This document shows, in pieces, positions 1 through 5,420 of a stretch of DNA of 11,779 nucleotides (within the stretch, counting starts at the first letter, position 1; every line of letters starts with the position of its first letter). The translations under genes and the position numbers were made by a program. The DNA lies in assembly GCA_030640395.1 (NCBI GenBank), contig DAOWJK010000023.1, forward strand, positions 1 through 11,779, in the 5' to 3' direction. Below the pieces are notes generated by a model, which did no database searches, was not told the origin of the DNA, and saw only the letters and a program-made list of their open reading frames with translations. This DNA is from Nanobdellota archaeon (GTDB lineage: Archaea > Nanobdellota > Nanobdellia > Pacearchaeales > GW2011-AR1).

Positions 1-816
1 GAGATAGTGAACAATGACGATTTTGTAATCCTTGATGATATTACATACCCTGAAACAGCGTCATGCGGAAGCGAGATACAAATCACTGCAGATGTCTGGA
101 ATGTTGGAGACAGCGATCAAGACGAAGTTACTGTTGTAATCTTCAATTCAGAATTAGGAATAAACAAGATTGTAGAAATCGGAGACATAAACGACTTTGA
201 CAGCGAAATCCTTGACACATTCATAGAAATTCCTGAAGATGCAGAAGAAAAAACATATGTTTTATCACTTAAAGTTTTTGACGAAGACCATGATGTTTAT
301 AAAACAGACGAGGACAATGACGAGTCAAACTACATTATAAGAATTACCCTTGAAAATTGTTTTGTCAGTTCACCTGCTCTTGTGTCAGCAAACCTGGAAT
401 CAGGAGGAAAAGCAGGAGAAGAGTTAGTAGTTAAGGCAACAATCACAAACTCCGGAACTAAATCCGCGACTTACACAATTAGTGCAGCAGGTTATTCTGC
501 ATGGGCAGACTCAGTCAGCATTGACCAGCCAGTGTTTACTTTAGACGCAGGAAACTCAAAAGAAGTTTTATTCACATTTAGCGTAGAGCAAGATGCTTCA
601 GGAGAAAACCAGTTCAATATTGAAGTTATCTCAGGCAATAAATTAGTCGCAACACAGCCTGTTCAAATTGAAATACAGGAAACAATTTCCGGGTTCGCAG
701 GAATTACAGGAAATGTATTTGAAGGCAAAAACAAATACTTATGGGGAATTGGAATCCTCAATGTAATCTTAATAGTATTTATTATAATTGTGGCAATAAG
801 AGTTGCAAAGAGATAA
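1..816 (+). CDS. CARDB-like surface protein with C-terminal membrane anchor, 5' end outside window
   Basis: The frame is open from the first base (E-I-V-N-N-D...), so the real start lies upstream and the GTG at position 7 is probably internal. The visible 271 residues hold two beta-rich, Ig/CARDB-like stretches. The first contains V-W-N-V-G-D-S-D and ends near D-E-S-N-Y. The second contains I-T-N-S-G-T-K-S and a Y-S-A-W-A-D segment. Both resemble extracellular domains of proteins called putative S-layer proteins in DPANN genomes. The C-terminus is tripartite: a Gly/Thr linker (S-G-F-A-G-I-T-G-N), about 20 hydrophobic residues beginning at Y-L-W-G, and a basic tail R-V-A-K-R. That layout fits either a plain membrane anchor or an archaeosortase sorting signal, and an archaeosortase-like gene lies 1.4 kb away. 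The protein is expected outside the cell with its tail in the membrane. The next gene starts 2 bases after its stop. Confidence 0.75.
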   Translation, partial: EIVNNDDFVILDDITYPETASCGSEIQITADVWNVGDSDQDEVTVVIFNSELGINKIVEIGDINDFDSEILDTFIEIPEDAEEKTYVLSLKVFDEDHDVYKTDEDNDESNYIIRITLENCFVSSPALVSANLESGGKAGEELVVKATITNSGTKSATYTISAAGYSAWADSVSIDQPVFTLDAGNSKEVLFTFSVEQDASGENQFNIEVISGNKLVATQPVQIEIQETISGFAGITGNVFEGKNKYLWGIGILNVILIVFIIIVAIRVAKR

Positions 817-818
817 AA

Positions 819-1082
819 ATGACTAAACTTCTTTTTCTTTTTAATTCTTCTGAAGATTTAACTAATGCTTTTGAAATCTATTATAAACTTAGGGTGTATA
901 AAAATGATGCTCTATCATTTATTAATGCAAGAAATCAAGGTGTTGAAGAAGGATTTAATTATGCTCAAAAAAGAATTAAAGATTTGATTGTTAAGGTGGG
1001 AGAAGTAGAAGGATTAAAAAATGAACCTGTTTTTAAAAATTGTATTAATGACTTGGTATTACTTTATGATTTGAAAAAATAA
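819..1082 (+). CDS. small hypothetical protein, 87 aa
   Basis: I do not recognise this gene. The ATG at 819 lies 2 bases after the stop of the preceding surface-protein gene, which suggests co-transcription and possibly re-initiation. The frame is open further upstream (to 741), but only inside the neighbour, so 819 is the sensible start. The product is charged and mostly helical-looking. It begins M-T-K-L-L-F-L-F, has no clear signal peptide or membrane segment, and contains one Cys (C-I-N-D). The middle (N-A-R-N-Q-G-V-E-E-G-F) resembles the helical tails of some unrelated nuclease-type proteins, but this is too weak for a call. Codon use is more AT-rich than in the gene before it. A T-rich stretch with CTTTTTCTTCTT follows near 1110-1122 and could end the transcript. 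Confidence 0.55.
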   Translation: MTKLLFLFNSSEDLTNAFEIYYKLRVYKNDALSFINARNQGVEEGFNYAQKRIKDLIVKVGEVEGLKNEPVFKNCINDLVLLYDLKK

Positions 1083-1159
1083 TCAATTCATAAAAATTTT
1101 CTCTCAAAACTTTTTCTTCTTAACACTCTAAACAAAATCAACAATATCCAATTCCTAAA

Positions 1160-1420
1160 TTATTTGTAAACTCTGCCCCTTTTGTCCATATTAATAATCA
1201 CAATCAAATTTTCTTCATTATAAACATTATAAAGAATCCTAAATGCTCCGACGCGGACTCTGAATACCTTGTAATCCTTGTATCTTTCAACTCTGACGCA
1301 ATCATGAGAAAAAGGATTTGAACACAAGTCATTTATTTTAGTTTTTATTCTTTCTTTGTCCTTATTGTCTAATCTCTTGATAAATTTAGCAGACTTATTT
1401 GAAAATTTTAGAGAAAACAT
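1160..1420 (-). CDS. relE: RelE/ParE-superfamily toxin
   Basis: This 86-residue basic protein has the archaeal RelE layout. An N-terminal strand (F-S-L-K-F-S) is followed by two helices rich in Lys (residues 8-33), then a beta sheet ending in the hallmark V-G-A-F-R-I-L-Y (57-64) and the C-terminal K-R-G-R-V-Y-K (80-86). Conserved basic residues are visible at R54, R56, R61, R81 and R83. These are the kinds of positions RelE uses to bind and cut mRNA on the ribosome. The length matches the archaeal RelE of Pyrococcus. The gene starts one base after the stop of a small antitoxin-like gene, the standard order antitoxin then toxin. The pair follows a phosphatase gene with almost no gap, so all three probably share one transcript. 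The family call is strong. Activity cannot be judged from sequence. Confidence 0.88.
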   Translation of the reverse strand: MFSLKFSNKSAKFIKRLDNKDKERIKTKINDLCSNPFSHDCVRVERYKDYKVFRVRVGAFRILYNVYNEENLIVIINMDKRGRVYK

Positions 1421-1421
1421 C

Positions 1422-1595
1422 TTAAAATATTTCAGAAGGGGAAATCAATTTATCTCCCTCTTTTTCATTCACAGAAATATCTATTAACATTTTATCTTCG
1501 TCACTCAAAAAATGGTCTTCAAATTTTTGATTCAAAAGAGCTACGTCTATCACTAATTTTTCTATTTTTTGGTTTAATTCTCCTATTTGTTCCAT
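1422..1595 (-). CDS. relB: RelB-like antitoxin, 57 aa
   Basis: The ATG at 1595-1593 opens a 57-residue frame that ends with TAA one base before the toxin start. The product begins M-E-Q-I-G-E-L-N-Q-K-I-E-K-L, a Leu/Ile heptad-like helix. It continues through L-S-D-E-D-K to an acidic, extended end (K-E-G-D-K-L-I-S-P-S-E-I-F). This is the architecture of archaeal RelB: an N-terminal coiled helix for dimerisation and a flexible acidic C-terminus that wraps the toxin. The phrase K-E-G-D-K-L-I-S resembles the E-G-K-T-I-S region common in such antitoxins. It starts 2 bases after the phosphatase stop. Size, charge, position and sequence pattern all agree. No DNA-binding fold is obvious, so any autoregulation may depend on the upstream gene's promoter. 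Confidence 0.8.
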   Translation of the reverse strand: MEQIGELNQKIEKLVIDVALLNQKFEDHFLSDEDKMLIDISVNEKEGDKLISPSEIF

Positions 1596-1597
1596 AA

Positions 1598-2185
1598 CTA
1601 AATACTATTTTGTTTCTTTTTATTGTTTTCGGTTTTAACTATTAACCACCCAATCAAATACCCTATTGCTCCTCCCACAATAATATCACTTAAAAAATGC
1701 AGTCCAAAATAAATTCTTGAAAACCCAATTAGTCCTGCAAAAACAATCCACCAGTATTTTAGTTTAGGGAATTTTTTTGATAAAATAGGAATAGCAGAAA
1801 AAACCAGCATTGTCTGGAAAGAAGGAAAAGAAAAATTCCAGACTGCATGACTGGCCTTTTCCAGCACAGGCAAAACAGAAACAAGCCCAATCTGAAAAGG
1901 TCTTTGCCTTTGAACAGCAGTCTTCAGCAAAAAACTAACAGCAACAGCCAAGCCAAGCGTGAGCCACAAAGGAAGAATAAATTTCCTTTTCTTCCACAAA
2001 AATAAACCTGTTAAAAAAAAGAAAATGATTATTTTAGAACTAATAAAATTTATTCCTAAAAAAAACTCATTAAAAAAATCATTTCTCAGTAAAGAAATTC
2101 CTTTAACAATTTCAGAATCAAAATACAAACTTGCAAATATAGCGAACACAACAAATGCAAATATTGAAATTGCCTTTTTCTTCAT
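1598..2185 (-). CDS. PAP2-family membrane phosphatase with altered motif 2
   Basis: The 195-residue protein has about six hydrophobic segments and the three-motif layout of PAP2 lipid phosphatases. Motif 1 is K88-x6-R95-P96. Motif 3 is S156-R157-x5-H163-x3-D167, which holds the phospho-accepting His. Motif 2 should read P-S-G-H but reads P121-S-F-Q124-T, so the second catalytic His is missing. Family members remove phosphate from lipid phosphates or lipid-carrier pyrophosphates at the membrane. In this envelope context the likely substrates are a dolichyl-type carrier or an archaeal lipid precursor, but that is inference. The changed motif may mean altered chemistry or lost activity. It is the first gene of an operon with the antitoxin-toxin pair. 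Its start lies 24.5 bases from the centre of a palindromic TATA box shared with the archaeosortase-like gene. Confidence 0.88.
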   Translation of the reverse strand: MKKKAISIFAFVVFAIFASLYFDSEIVKGISLLRNDFFNEFFLGINFISSKIIIFFFLTGLFLWKKRKFILPLWLTLGLAVAVSFLLKTAVQRQRPFQIGLVSVLPVLEKASHAVWNFSFPSFQTMLVFSAIPILSKKFPKLKYWWIVFAGLIGFSRIYFGLHFLSDIIVGGAIGYLIGWLIVKTENNKKKQNSI

Positions 2186-2204
2186 CCATAAACAAACATT
2201 AAAT

Positions 2205-2214
2205 TATTTAAATA
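2205..2214. promoter_or_regulatory. palindromic bidirectional TATA box
   Basis: The sequence TATTTAAATA is a perfect 10-bp palindrome. Its centre (2209.5) is exactly 24.5 bases from the first base of the plus-strand ATG (2234) and 24.5 bases from the first base of the minus-strand ATG (2185). This is the TATA-to-start distance of archaeal leaderless transcripts, in both directions. Neither gene has a Shine-Dalgarno. One TBP-binding site could therefore drive both genes. Confidence 0.65.
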
Positions 2215-2233
2215 CATTTCCACACTAAAATAT

Positions 2234-2806
2234 ATGGGCAAAAAATCAAAACAATTCAAAGGCATTCTTATTAGATATGCAATTTTAATATTGTTAATAT
2301 TAGCCACTCTGCTAAACATTAATTTATTTTGCCTCATATTCACTCCCCTCACAATTTACCCAATTTACTTTTTATTAAGTCTGTTTTTTGAACCTTCTTT
2401 AATGGGAAAAATTATCTTAGTTAATGGCATTCCAATAGGGATAATCCCTGCATGCATTTCTGGTTATGCATATTATCTCTTGTTCATCCTTCACTTGTCA
2501 ATACCAAATATAAAAATCAAAAAAAGAATAAAAATGATACTCATTGCTTCCGCATCTCTTTTAATTTTAAACATATTAAGAATTTTTTTCCTGAGCCTGA
2601 TGTTAATAAATGATTCTGTATGGTTTGGAATAACCCACATGTTTTTTTGGTATGTCCTGAGCGTGGTGTTTGTCCTCGGTATCTGGTTCCTGGAAGTGAA
2701 ATTCTTCAGGATAAAGCAAATACCTTTTTATTCAGACCTGAAATTCATGTATAAAAATTCAAGCCTGAAAAAATCTAAACACTCCAAGAGTGCCAATAAG
2801 AATTAA
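2234..2806 (+). CDS. archaeosortase/exosortase-family transpeptidase-like membrane protein
   Basis: This 190-residue protein has several membrane segments and the sparse signature of exosortases and archaeosortases. A Cys sits in a membrane-border motif P-A-C74-I-S-G, followed by Y-A-Y-Y-L-L. An Arg lies in N-I-L-R116-I-F-F-L. A third polar residue is H135 in T-H-M-F-F-W-Y. In characterised archaeosortases a Cys and two basic residues form the active centre that cuts C-terminal tripartite signals and attaches the protein to a lipid. The visible spacing fits that plan, but the exact subfamily is not clear. A Lys-rich tail (S-L-K-K-S-K-H-S-K) extends past the last membrane helix and overlaps the 3' end of the convergent exporter gene. 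The start has no Shine-Dalgarno and a TATA box about 25 bases upstream, so the mRNA is probably leaderless. A candidate substrate is the surface protein ending at 816. Confidence 0.78.
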   Translation: MGKKSKQFKGILIRYAILILLILATLLNINLFCLIFTPLTIYPIYFLLSLFFEPSLMGKIILVNGIPIGIIPACISGYAYYLLFILHLSIPNIKIKKRIKMILIASASLLILNILRIFFLSLMLINDSVWFGITHMFFWYVLSVVFVLGIWFLEVKFFRIKQIPFYSDLKFMYKNSSLKKSKHSKSANKN

Positions 2807-3241
2807 AATCCCTGCAGCAACAACTCCTGCTGATATTGCAAGTATGCTCTTTTTTCTTTCAAGTCCTAACAACCACGCAACAAGACAGCCTGACCATGCC
2901 CCTGTTCCAGGCAAAGGCACTGCAACAAAAAGCGCAAGAGCCAGAAAACCCTGCGCTGAATAACGCACTTCAAACTTGTCAACTTTTTTCTGCAATTTCC
3001 TCAAATAAAAATCAAAAAGTTTTTTGTATGTTTTGACATTCATTAAAAGATTGTGTATGTTGTCTAAAAAATAAAACACAAAAAATACCAAAAGAATATT
3101 CAGCAAAATCACCAAAAAAAACACAAGTGCAACAGGAATGCTTTCCTCTGCTGCATATGACAAAGCCACAGGAAGCCCGAGCCTCAACTCACTAATTGGG
3201 AGAACAGTAAGAACCAACGCATAAATTATTTTTAAATTCAT
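2759..3241 (-). CDS. COG2426-type small multi-drug export family membrane protein
   Basis: The 160-residue protein has about five hydrophobic segments and the two hallmark motifs of the family named small multi-drug export (Sm_multidrug_ex): P-I-S-E-L-R-L-G-L-P-V-A-L (15-27) near the N-terminus, and A-V-P-L-P-G-T-G-A-W-S-G (107-118) ahead of a final pair of helices. The family name rests on old annotation. The paired E-x-R-x-G-x-P and P-x-P-G-T-G motifs suggest re-entrant loops of a small transporter, and the true substrate is unknown. Its ATG overlaps the preceding stop as ATGA, so it is translationally coupled to the 210-residue membrane protein. Its 3' end overlaps the convergent archaeosortase-like gene by 48 bases. 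Confidence 0.82.
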   Translation of the reverse strand: MNLKIIYALVLTVLPISELRLGLPVALSYAAEESIPVALVFFLVILLNILLVFFVFYFLDNIHNLLMNVKTYKKLFDFYLRKLQKKVDKFEVRYSAQGFLALALFVAVPLPGTGAWSGCLVAWLLGLERKKSILAISAGVVAAGILILIGTLGVFRFFQA

Positions 3242-3870
3242 CCTGTATTTTTCCTGGCTTTAACAAGAAGCTCCACGATAAATTTTTCTGTAACCTCCAG
3301 GATTTCACAATCATTAACATATAAATTATAACATGTAGGAGCAAACTGCTCAATGCTTGTTTCTTCCCCTTCTCTTATTTGGATGAAAATATATTCTCCT
3401 CCCATAGCATCACACCCTGCTTCAGGATCTCTGATAACTTTTGTTCCAAATCTTTCAAGAACCTGCACAAGATTTCCTACAGCAATTATCCCGTCACCAT
3501 CGCAATTAAATTCTTTCGTAATATTTATAACAGTATCTTTTCGCAAAATAACTTCTCCATCAAAAGGAATATTTTCCAATTTCCTCGGATTATTCCTCAA
3601 ATAAAAATTATAATCTCTAATGTGCTTCCCGGTTATGCGATGGTATTCTGGAAAAACAGCGTTGTAAAAAATTATTTTCCCTTCTTTTATCACATTAAAC
3701 TCAACACCTTTATATTCAAAATGTTTTGCCGAATTAATTGACAAAGACACAATTATAATCACAAAAATAAATATCCCCAGCCCAATAAAAATATTCTTCA
3801 ATGTTTTATTCTGCTTCTCAAGCTCTTTTTTGCTAATCTTAGGTTCATCTATTTCTTTTTTATTTCCCAT
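3238..3870 (-). CDS. single-pass membrane protein of unknown function (paralogue 1)
   Basis: I do not recognise a named family. The 210 residues comprise a charged Lys/Glu N-terminus (1-25), one membrane helix (about 27-47), and a C-terminal domain expected outside the cell. That domain begins Y-K-G-V-E-F, contains F-Y-L-R-N-N-P-R-K-L (89-98), and has four Cys (123, 153, 180, 188) able to form disulfides. The gene 32 bases upstream encodes a protein of the same plan: Y-N-G-I-E-F, F-V-F-R-N-N-P-E-Q-V, then a Cys-framed I-F-I-x-I-R-E-x-x-E-T-like strand. The two look like an old tandem duplication. The start has a TATA box 25 bases upstream and no Shine-Dalgarno. The stop overlaps the exporter start by four bases, so the two may act together. 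A role as an envelope accessory protein is inference only. Confidence 0.7.
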   Translation of the reverse strand: MGNKKEIDEPKISKKELEKQNKTLKNIFIGLGIFIFVIIIVSLSINSAKHFEYKGVEFNVIKEGKIIFYNAVFPEYHRITGKHIRDYNFYLRNNPRKLENIPFDGEVILRKDTVINITKEFNCDGDGIIAVGNLVQVLERFGTKVIRDPEAGCDAMGGEYIFIQIREGEETSIEQFAPTCYNLYVNDCEILEVTEKFIVELLVKARKNTG

Positions 3871-3891
3871 GATAATATCTCTTTATTTGCA

Positions 3892-3899
3892 TTTATAAG
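3892..3899 (-). promoter_or_regulatory. TATA box of leaderless 210-aa gene
   Basis: The minus strand reads CTTATAAA, centred 25 bases before the ATG at 3870. It begins just 3 bases upstream (in plus coordinates, left) of the stop codon of the preceding gene (3902). The second paralogue therefore seems to have its own promoter packed against the end of the first one. Confidence 0.55.
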
Positions 3900-3901
3900 T
3901 T

Positions 3902-4510
3902 TTATTGCTCTCGAATTCCAAACACATTAAACAAAAATTCATCAGTAATTTTACTTAGATTTTCTTTTTCTCCATGAATAAAAACGCAATTTTTATTTTG
4001 AACTATTCTGGTTTCATTGCTCTCCCTGATTATGATAAAGTTATTCTCACAATTTTTAACTGGAAGATTCACATCACACTCTGTTGTTTTATTAAAAATG
4101 TCTGCTTCTCCATCTAAACAGGCAGACTGCACTCTCTGGACAATCTGATTTTGGTAAAAAAAATTCCTCAACACTTCCAGTTCTGCTCCATAATTCTCTG
4201 AATAAATGTAAAGTGGTTTGCCTTCATAACTATTAAAATAATTTAACTCAGAATCAATCTTCTCAACTTGCTCTGGATTATTCCTGAATACAAAATTTAA
4301 ATTACCTTTGCTTGCAAACCAAAAACCATTCTGCTCCACAAATTCAATGCCATTATATTTCATATTCTTGCTATCTTTGTCCTGCCCAAACGAACCAACT
4401 ATGACTCCAAAAACACTTCCAAACATCACAAACACCAAAACAGCTCCAACAATCATCTGGTTTCTTTTTTGTTTTTTTGCTTCACTATATTTTGTCCTTA
4501 TTTTTTTCAT
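3902..4510 (-). CDS. single-pass membrane protein of unknown function (paralogue 2)
   Basis: This 202-residue protein shares its layout with the following gene. It has a basic N-terminus (K-K-I-R-T-K-Y-S-E-A-K-K-Q-K-R), a membrane helix at about 18-41, and an external domain starting M-K-Y-N-G-I-E-F. The F-V-F-R-N-N-P-E-Q-V-E-K-I motif lies at 73-85. Four Cys (131, 145, 154, 175) flank a strand F-I-I-I-R-E-S-N-E-T that matches F-I-Q-I-R-E-G-E-E-T in the neighbour. Both end in a helix of similar pattern (I-T-D-E-F-L-F-N-V-F-G versus V-T-E-K-F-I-V-E-L-L). The spacing of the motifs is conserved, but overall identity looks low. The gene has its own TATA box 25 bases upstream. Function is unknown; location and Cys content point to the outer face of the membrane. 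Confidence 0.68.
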   Translation of the reverse strand: MKKIRTKYSEAKKQKRNQMIVGAVLVFVMFGSVFGVIVGSFGQDKDSKNMKYNGIEFVEQNGFWFASKGNLNFVFRNNPEQVEKIDSELNYFNSYEGKPLYIYSENYGAELEVLRNFFYQNQIVQRVQSACLDGEADIFNKTTECDVNLPVKNCENNFIIIRESNETRIVQNKNCVFIHGEKENLSKITDEFLFNVFGIREQ

Positions 4511-4530
4511 GAATTAAAACCTATTTTACA

Positions 4531-4538
4531 ATATAAAA
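4531..4538 (-). promoter_or_regulatory. TATA box of leaderless 202-aa gene
   Basis: The minus strand reads TTTTATAT, centred about 25 bases before the ATG at 4510, with no Shine-Dalgarno between. It fits the leaderless pattern of its neighbours. Surrounding AT-richness lowers certainty. Confidence 0.45.
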
Positions 4539-4554
4539 ACTTTACCACAATATC

Positions 4555-4563
4555 TTTTATAAA
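4555..4563 (+). promoter_or_regulatory. TATA box of leaderless glycosyltransferase gene
   Basis: TTTTATAAA is centred 26 bases before the ATG at 4585. No Shine-Dalgarno lies between the box and the start, so transcription probably begins at or next to the ATG. Confidence 0.55.
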
Positions 4564-4584
4564 CTTTAATTAATATATAATAAG

Positions 4585-5352
4585 ATGAGAAATATACTTA
4601 TTGCAACACCAACATACAATGGGATGGAATATTGTTTTCAGGAATTCTTGGATCATCTAAAAAACATTGATTATGAAGATTTTGATATTTTAATTATGGA
4701 TAATTCAAGAACAAAGAAATTTTTTAGAAAAATAAGAAAAATACCAGGAATAAAAGTTATTTATGATGAAACTAAGGAAGAGAAAAATATGAATAGGTTA
4801 ATTAGTTCAAGAAACAAAATAATCGAATATGCAATTAAGAAAAATTACGACTATCTTTTAATGATGGATTCAGATGTCCTTGTCCCTCCAGACATCCTTA
4901 AAAAATTACTGCATCATGAAAAAGACATCTGCTCAGGATTATATTTTAATTATTCTAAAACAAAAAATGGCTTTCAATTTCTTCCTGTTTGTTACAGAAA
5001 GTTGGAAGAAAAATACTATCCAGTCTATGAAAAATTTTTCCCCAAGGCAAATATGAAGATGTTTAGCAGGCAAATGAGTTTAACAGAAGCAAAGTCAGGA
5101 GAGTTATTTGAAGTTTCAGTTGCATCAGCAGGATGTCTTTTTCTTTCAAGAAAAGCTTTTAATTCCGGAGCAAGATATGGGCTTATCCCACATTTTGAGA
5201 AAGTTTTTGAATCAGTAACAGACGATATAAAATTCTTTAAAGAATTAAGAGAATCTGGATTTAAAATCTATTGTGATACTTCTGTTCTTTGCGCACATAA
5301 AACAAAAGAAAAATACCAAAGAAATAAATTAGAACACCCGGTATTTCAATAG
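4585..5352 (+). CDS. GT-A (family 2-like) glycosyltransferase
   Basis: The 255-residue soluble protein begins M-R-N-I-L-I-A-T-P-T-Y-N-G, the nucleotide-sugar-binding strand of GT-A enzymes. The metal-binding D-x-D appears as M-M-D95-S-D97-V-L-V-P-P. Further down are V-A-S-A-G-C-L-F-L-S-R-K-A-F (acceptor-side loop, about 189-202), T-D-D (212-214) followed by the helix F-F-K-E-L-R-E-S-G-F, and C-A-H238 as a likely third metal ligand. These match family 2-like transferases that add a sugar from a nucleotide donor. There is no membrane helix, so it should act on the cytosolic face of the membrane. It converges on the S-layer gene, whose product carries many N-glycosylation sequons, so a part in building the S-layer glycan is plausible but unproven. 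The donor and acceptor cannot be told from sequence. Confidence 0.85.
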   Translation: MRNILIATPTYNGMEYCFQEFLDHLKNIDYEDFDILIMDNSRTKKFFRKIRKIPGIKVIYDETKEEKNMNRLISSRNKIIEYAIKKNYDYLLMMDSDVLVPPDILKKLLHHEKDICSGLYFNYSKTKNGFQFLPVCYRKLEEKYYPVYEKFFPKANMKMFSRQMSLTEAKSGELFEVSVASAGCLFLSRKAFNSGARYGLIPHFEKVFESVTDDIKFFKELRESGFKIYCDTSVLCAHKTKEKYQRNKLEHPVFQ

Positions 5353-5367
5353 TTCTCCCTAAGTTCT

Positions 5368-5401
5368 AAAAAAAAGAAAGAAAGGAGAACCGAAGTTCTC
5401 C
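5368..5401 (-). terminator. UUCG hairpin plus T-tract, end of S-layer transcript
   Basis: On the minus strand GGAGAAC and GTTCTCC form a perfect 7-bp stem closed by a TTCG tetraloop, followed by T-rich TTTCTTTCTTTTTTTT. It lies 20 bases past the S-layer stop. A third copy of GTTCTCC (5352-5358, plus strand) overlaps the last base of the glycosyltransferase stop and can also pair with GGAGAAC, so the site may serve the convergent gene too. The hairpin may equally protect the mRNA 3' end. Confidence 0.75.
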
Positions 5402-5420
5402 ATAAACAAAATAAATTCTA

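Noticed and set aside
3353..3741. Plus-strand frames inside the 210-residue membrane protein gene
   Set aside because: They lie antisense to a gene with a promoter, coupled stop and paralogue, and have no features of their own.
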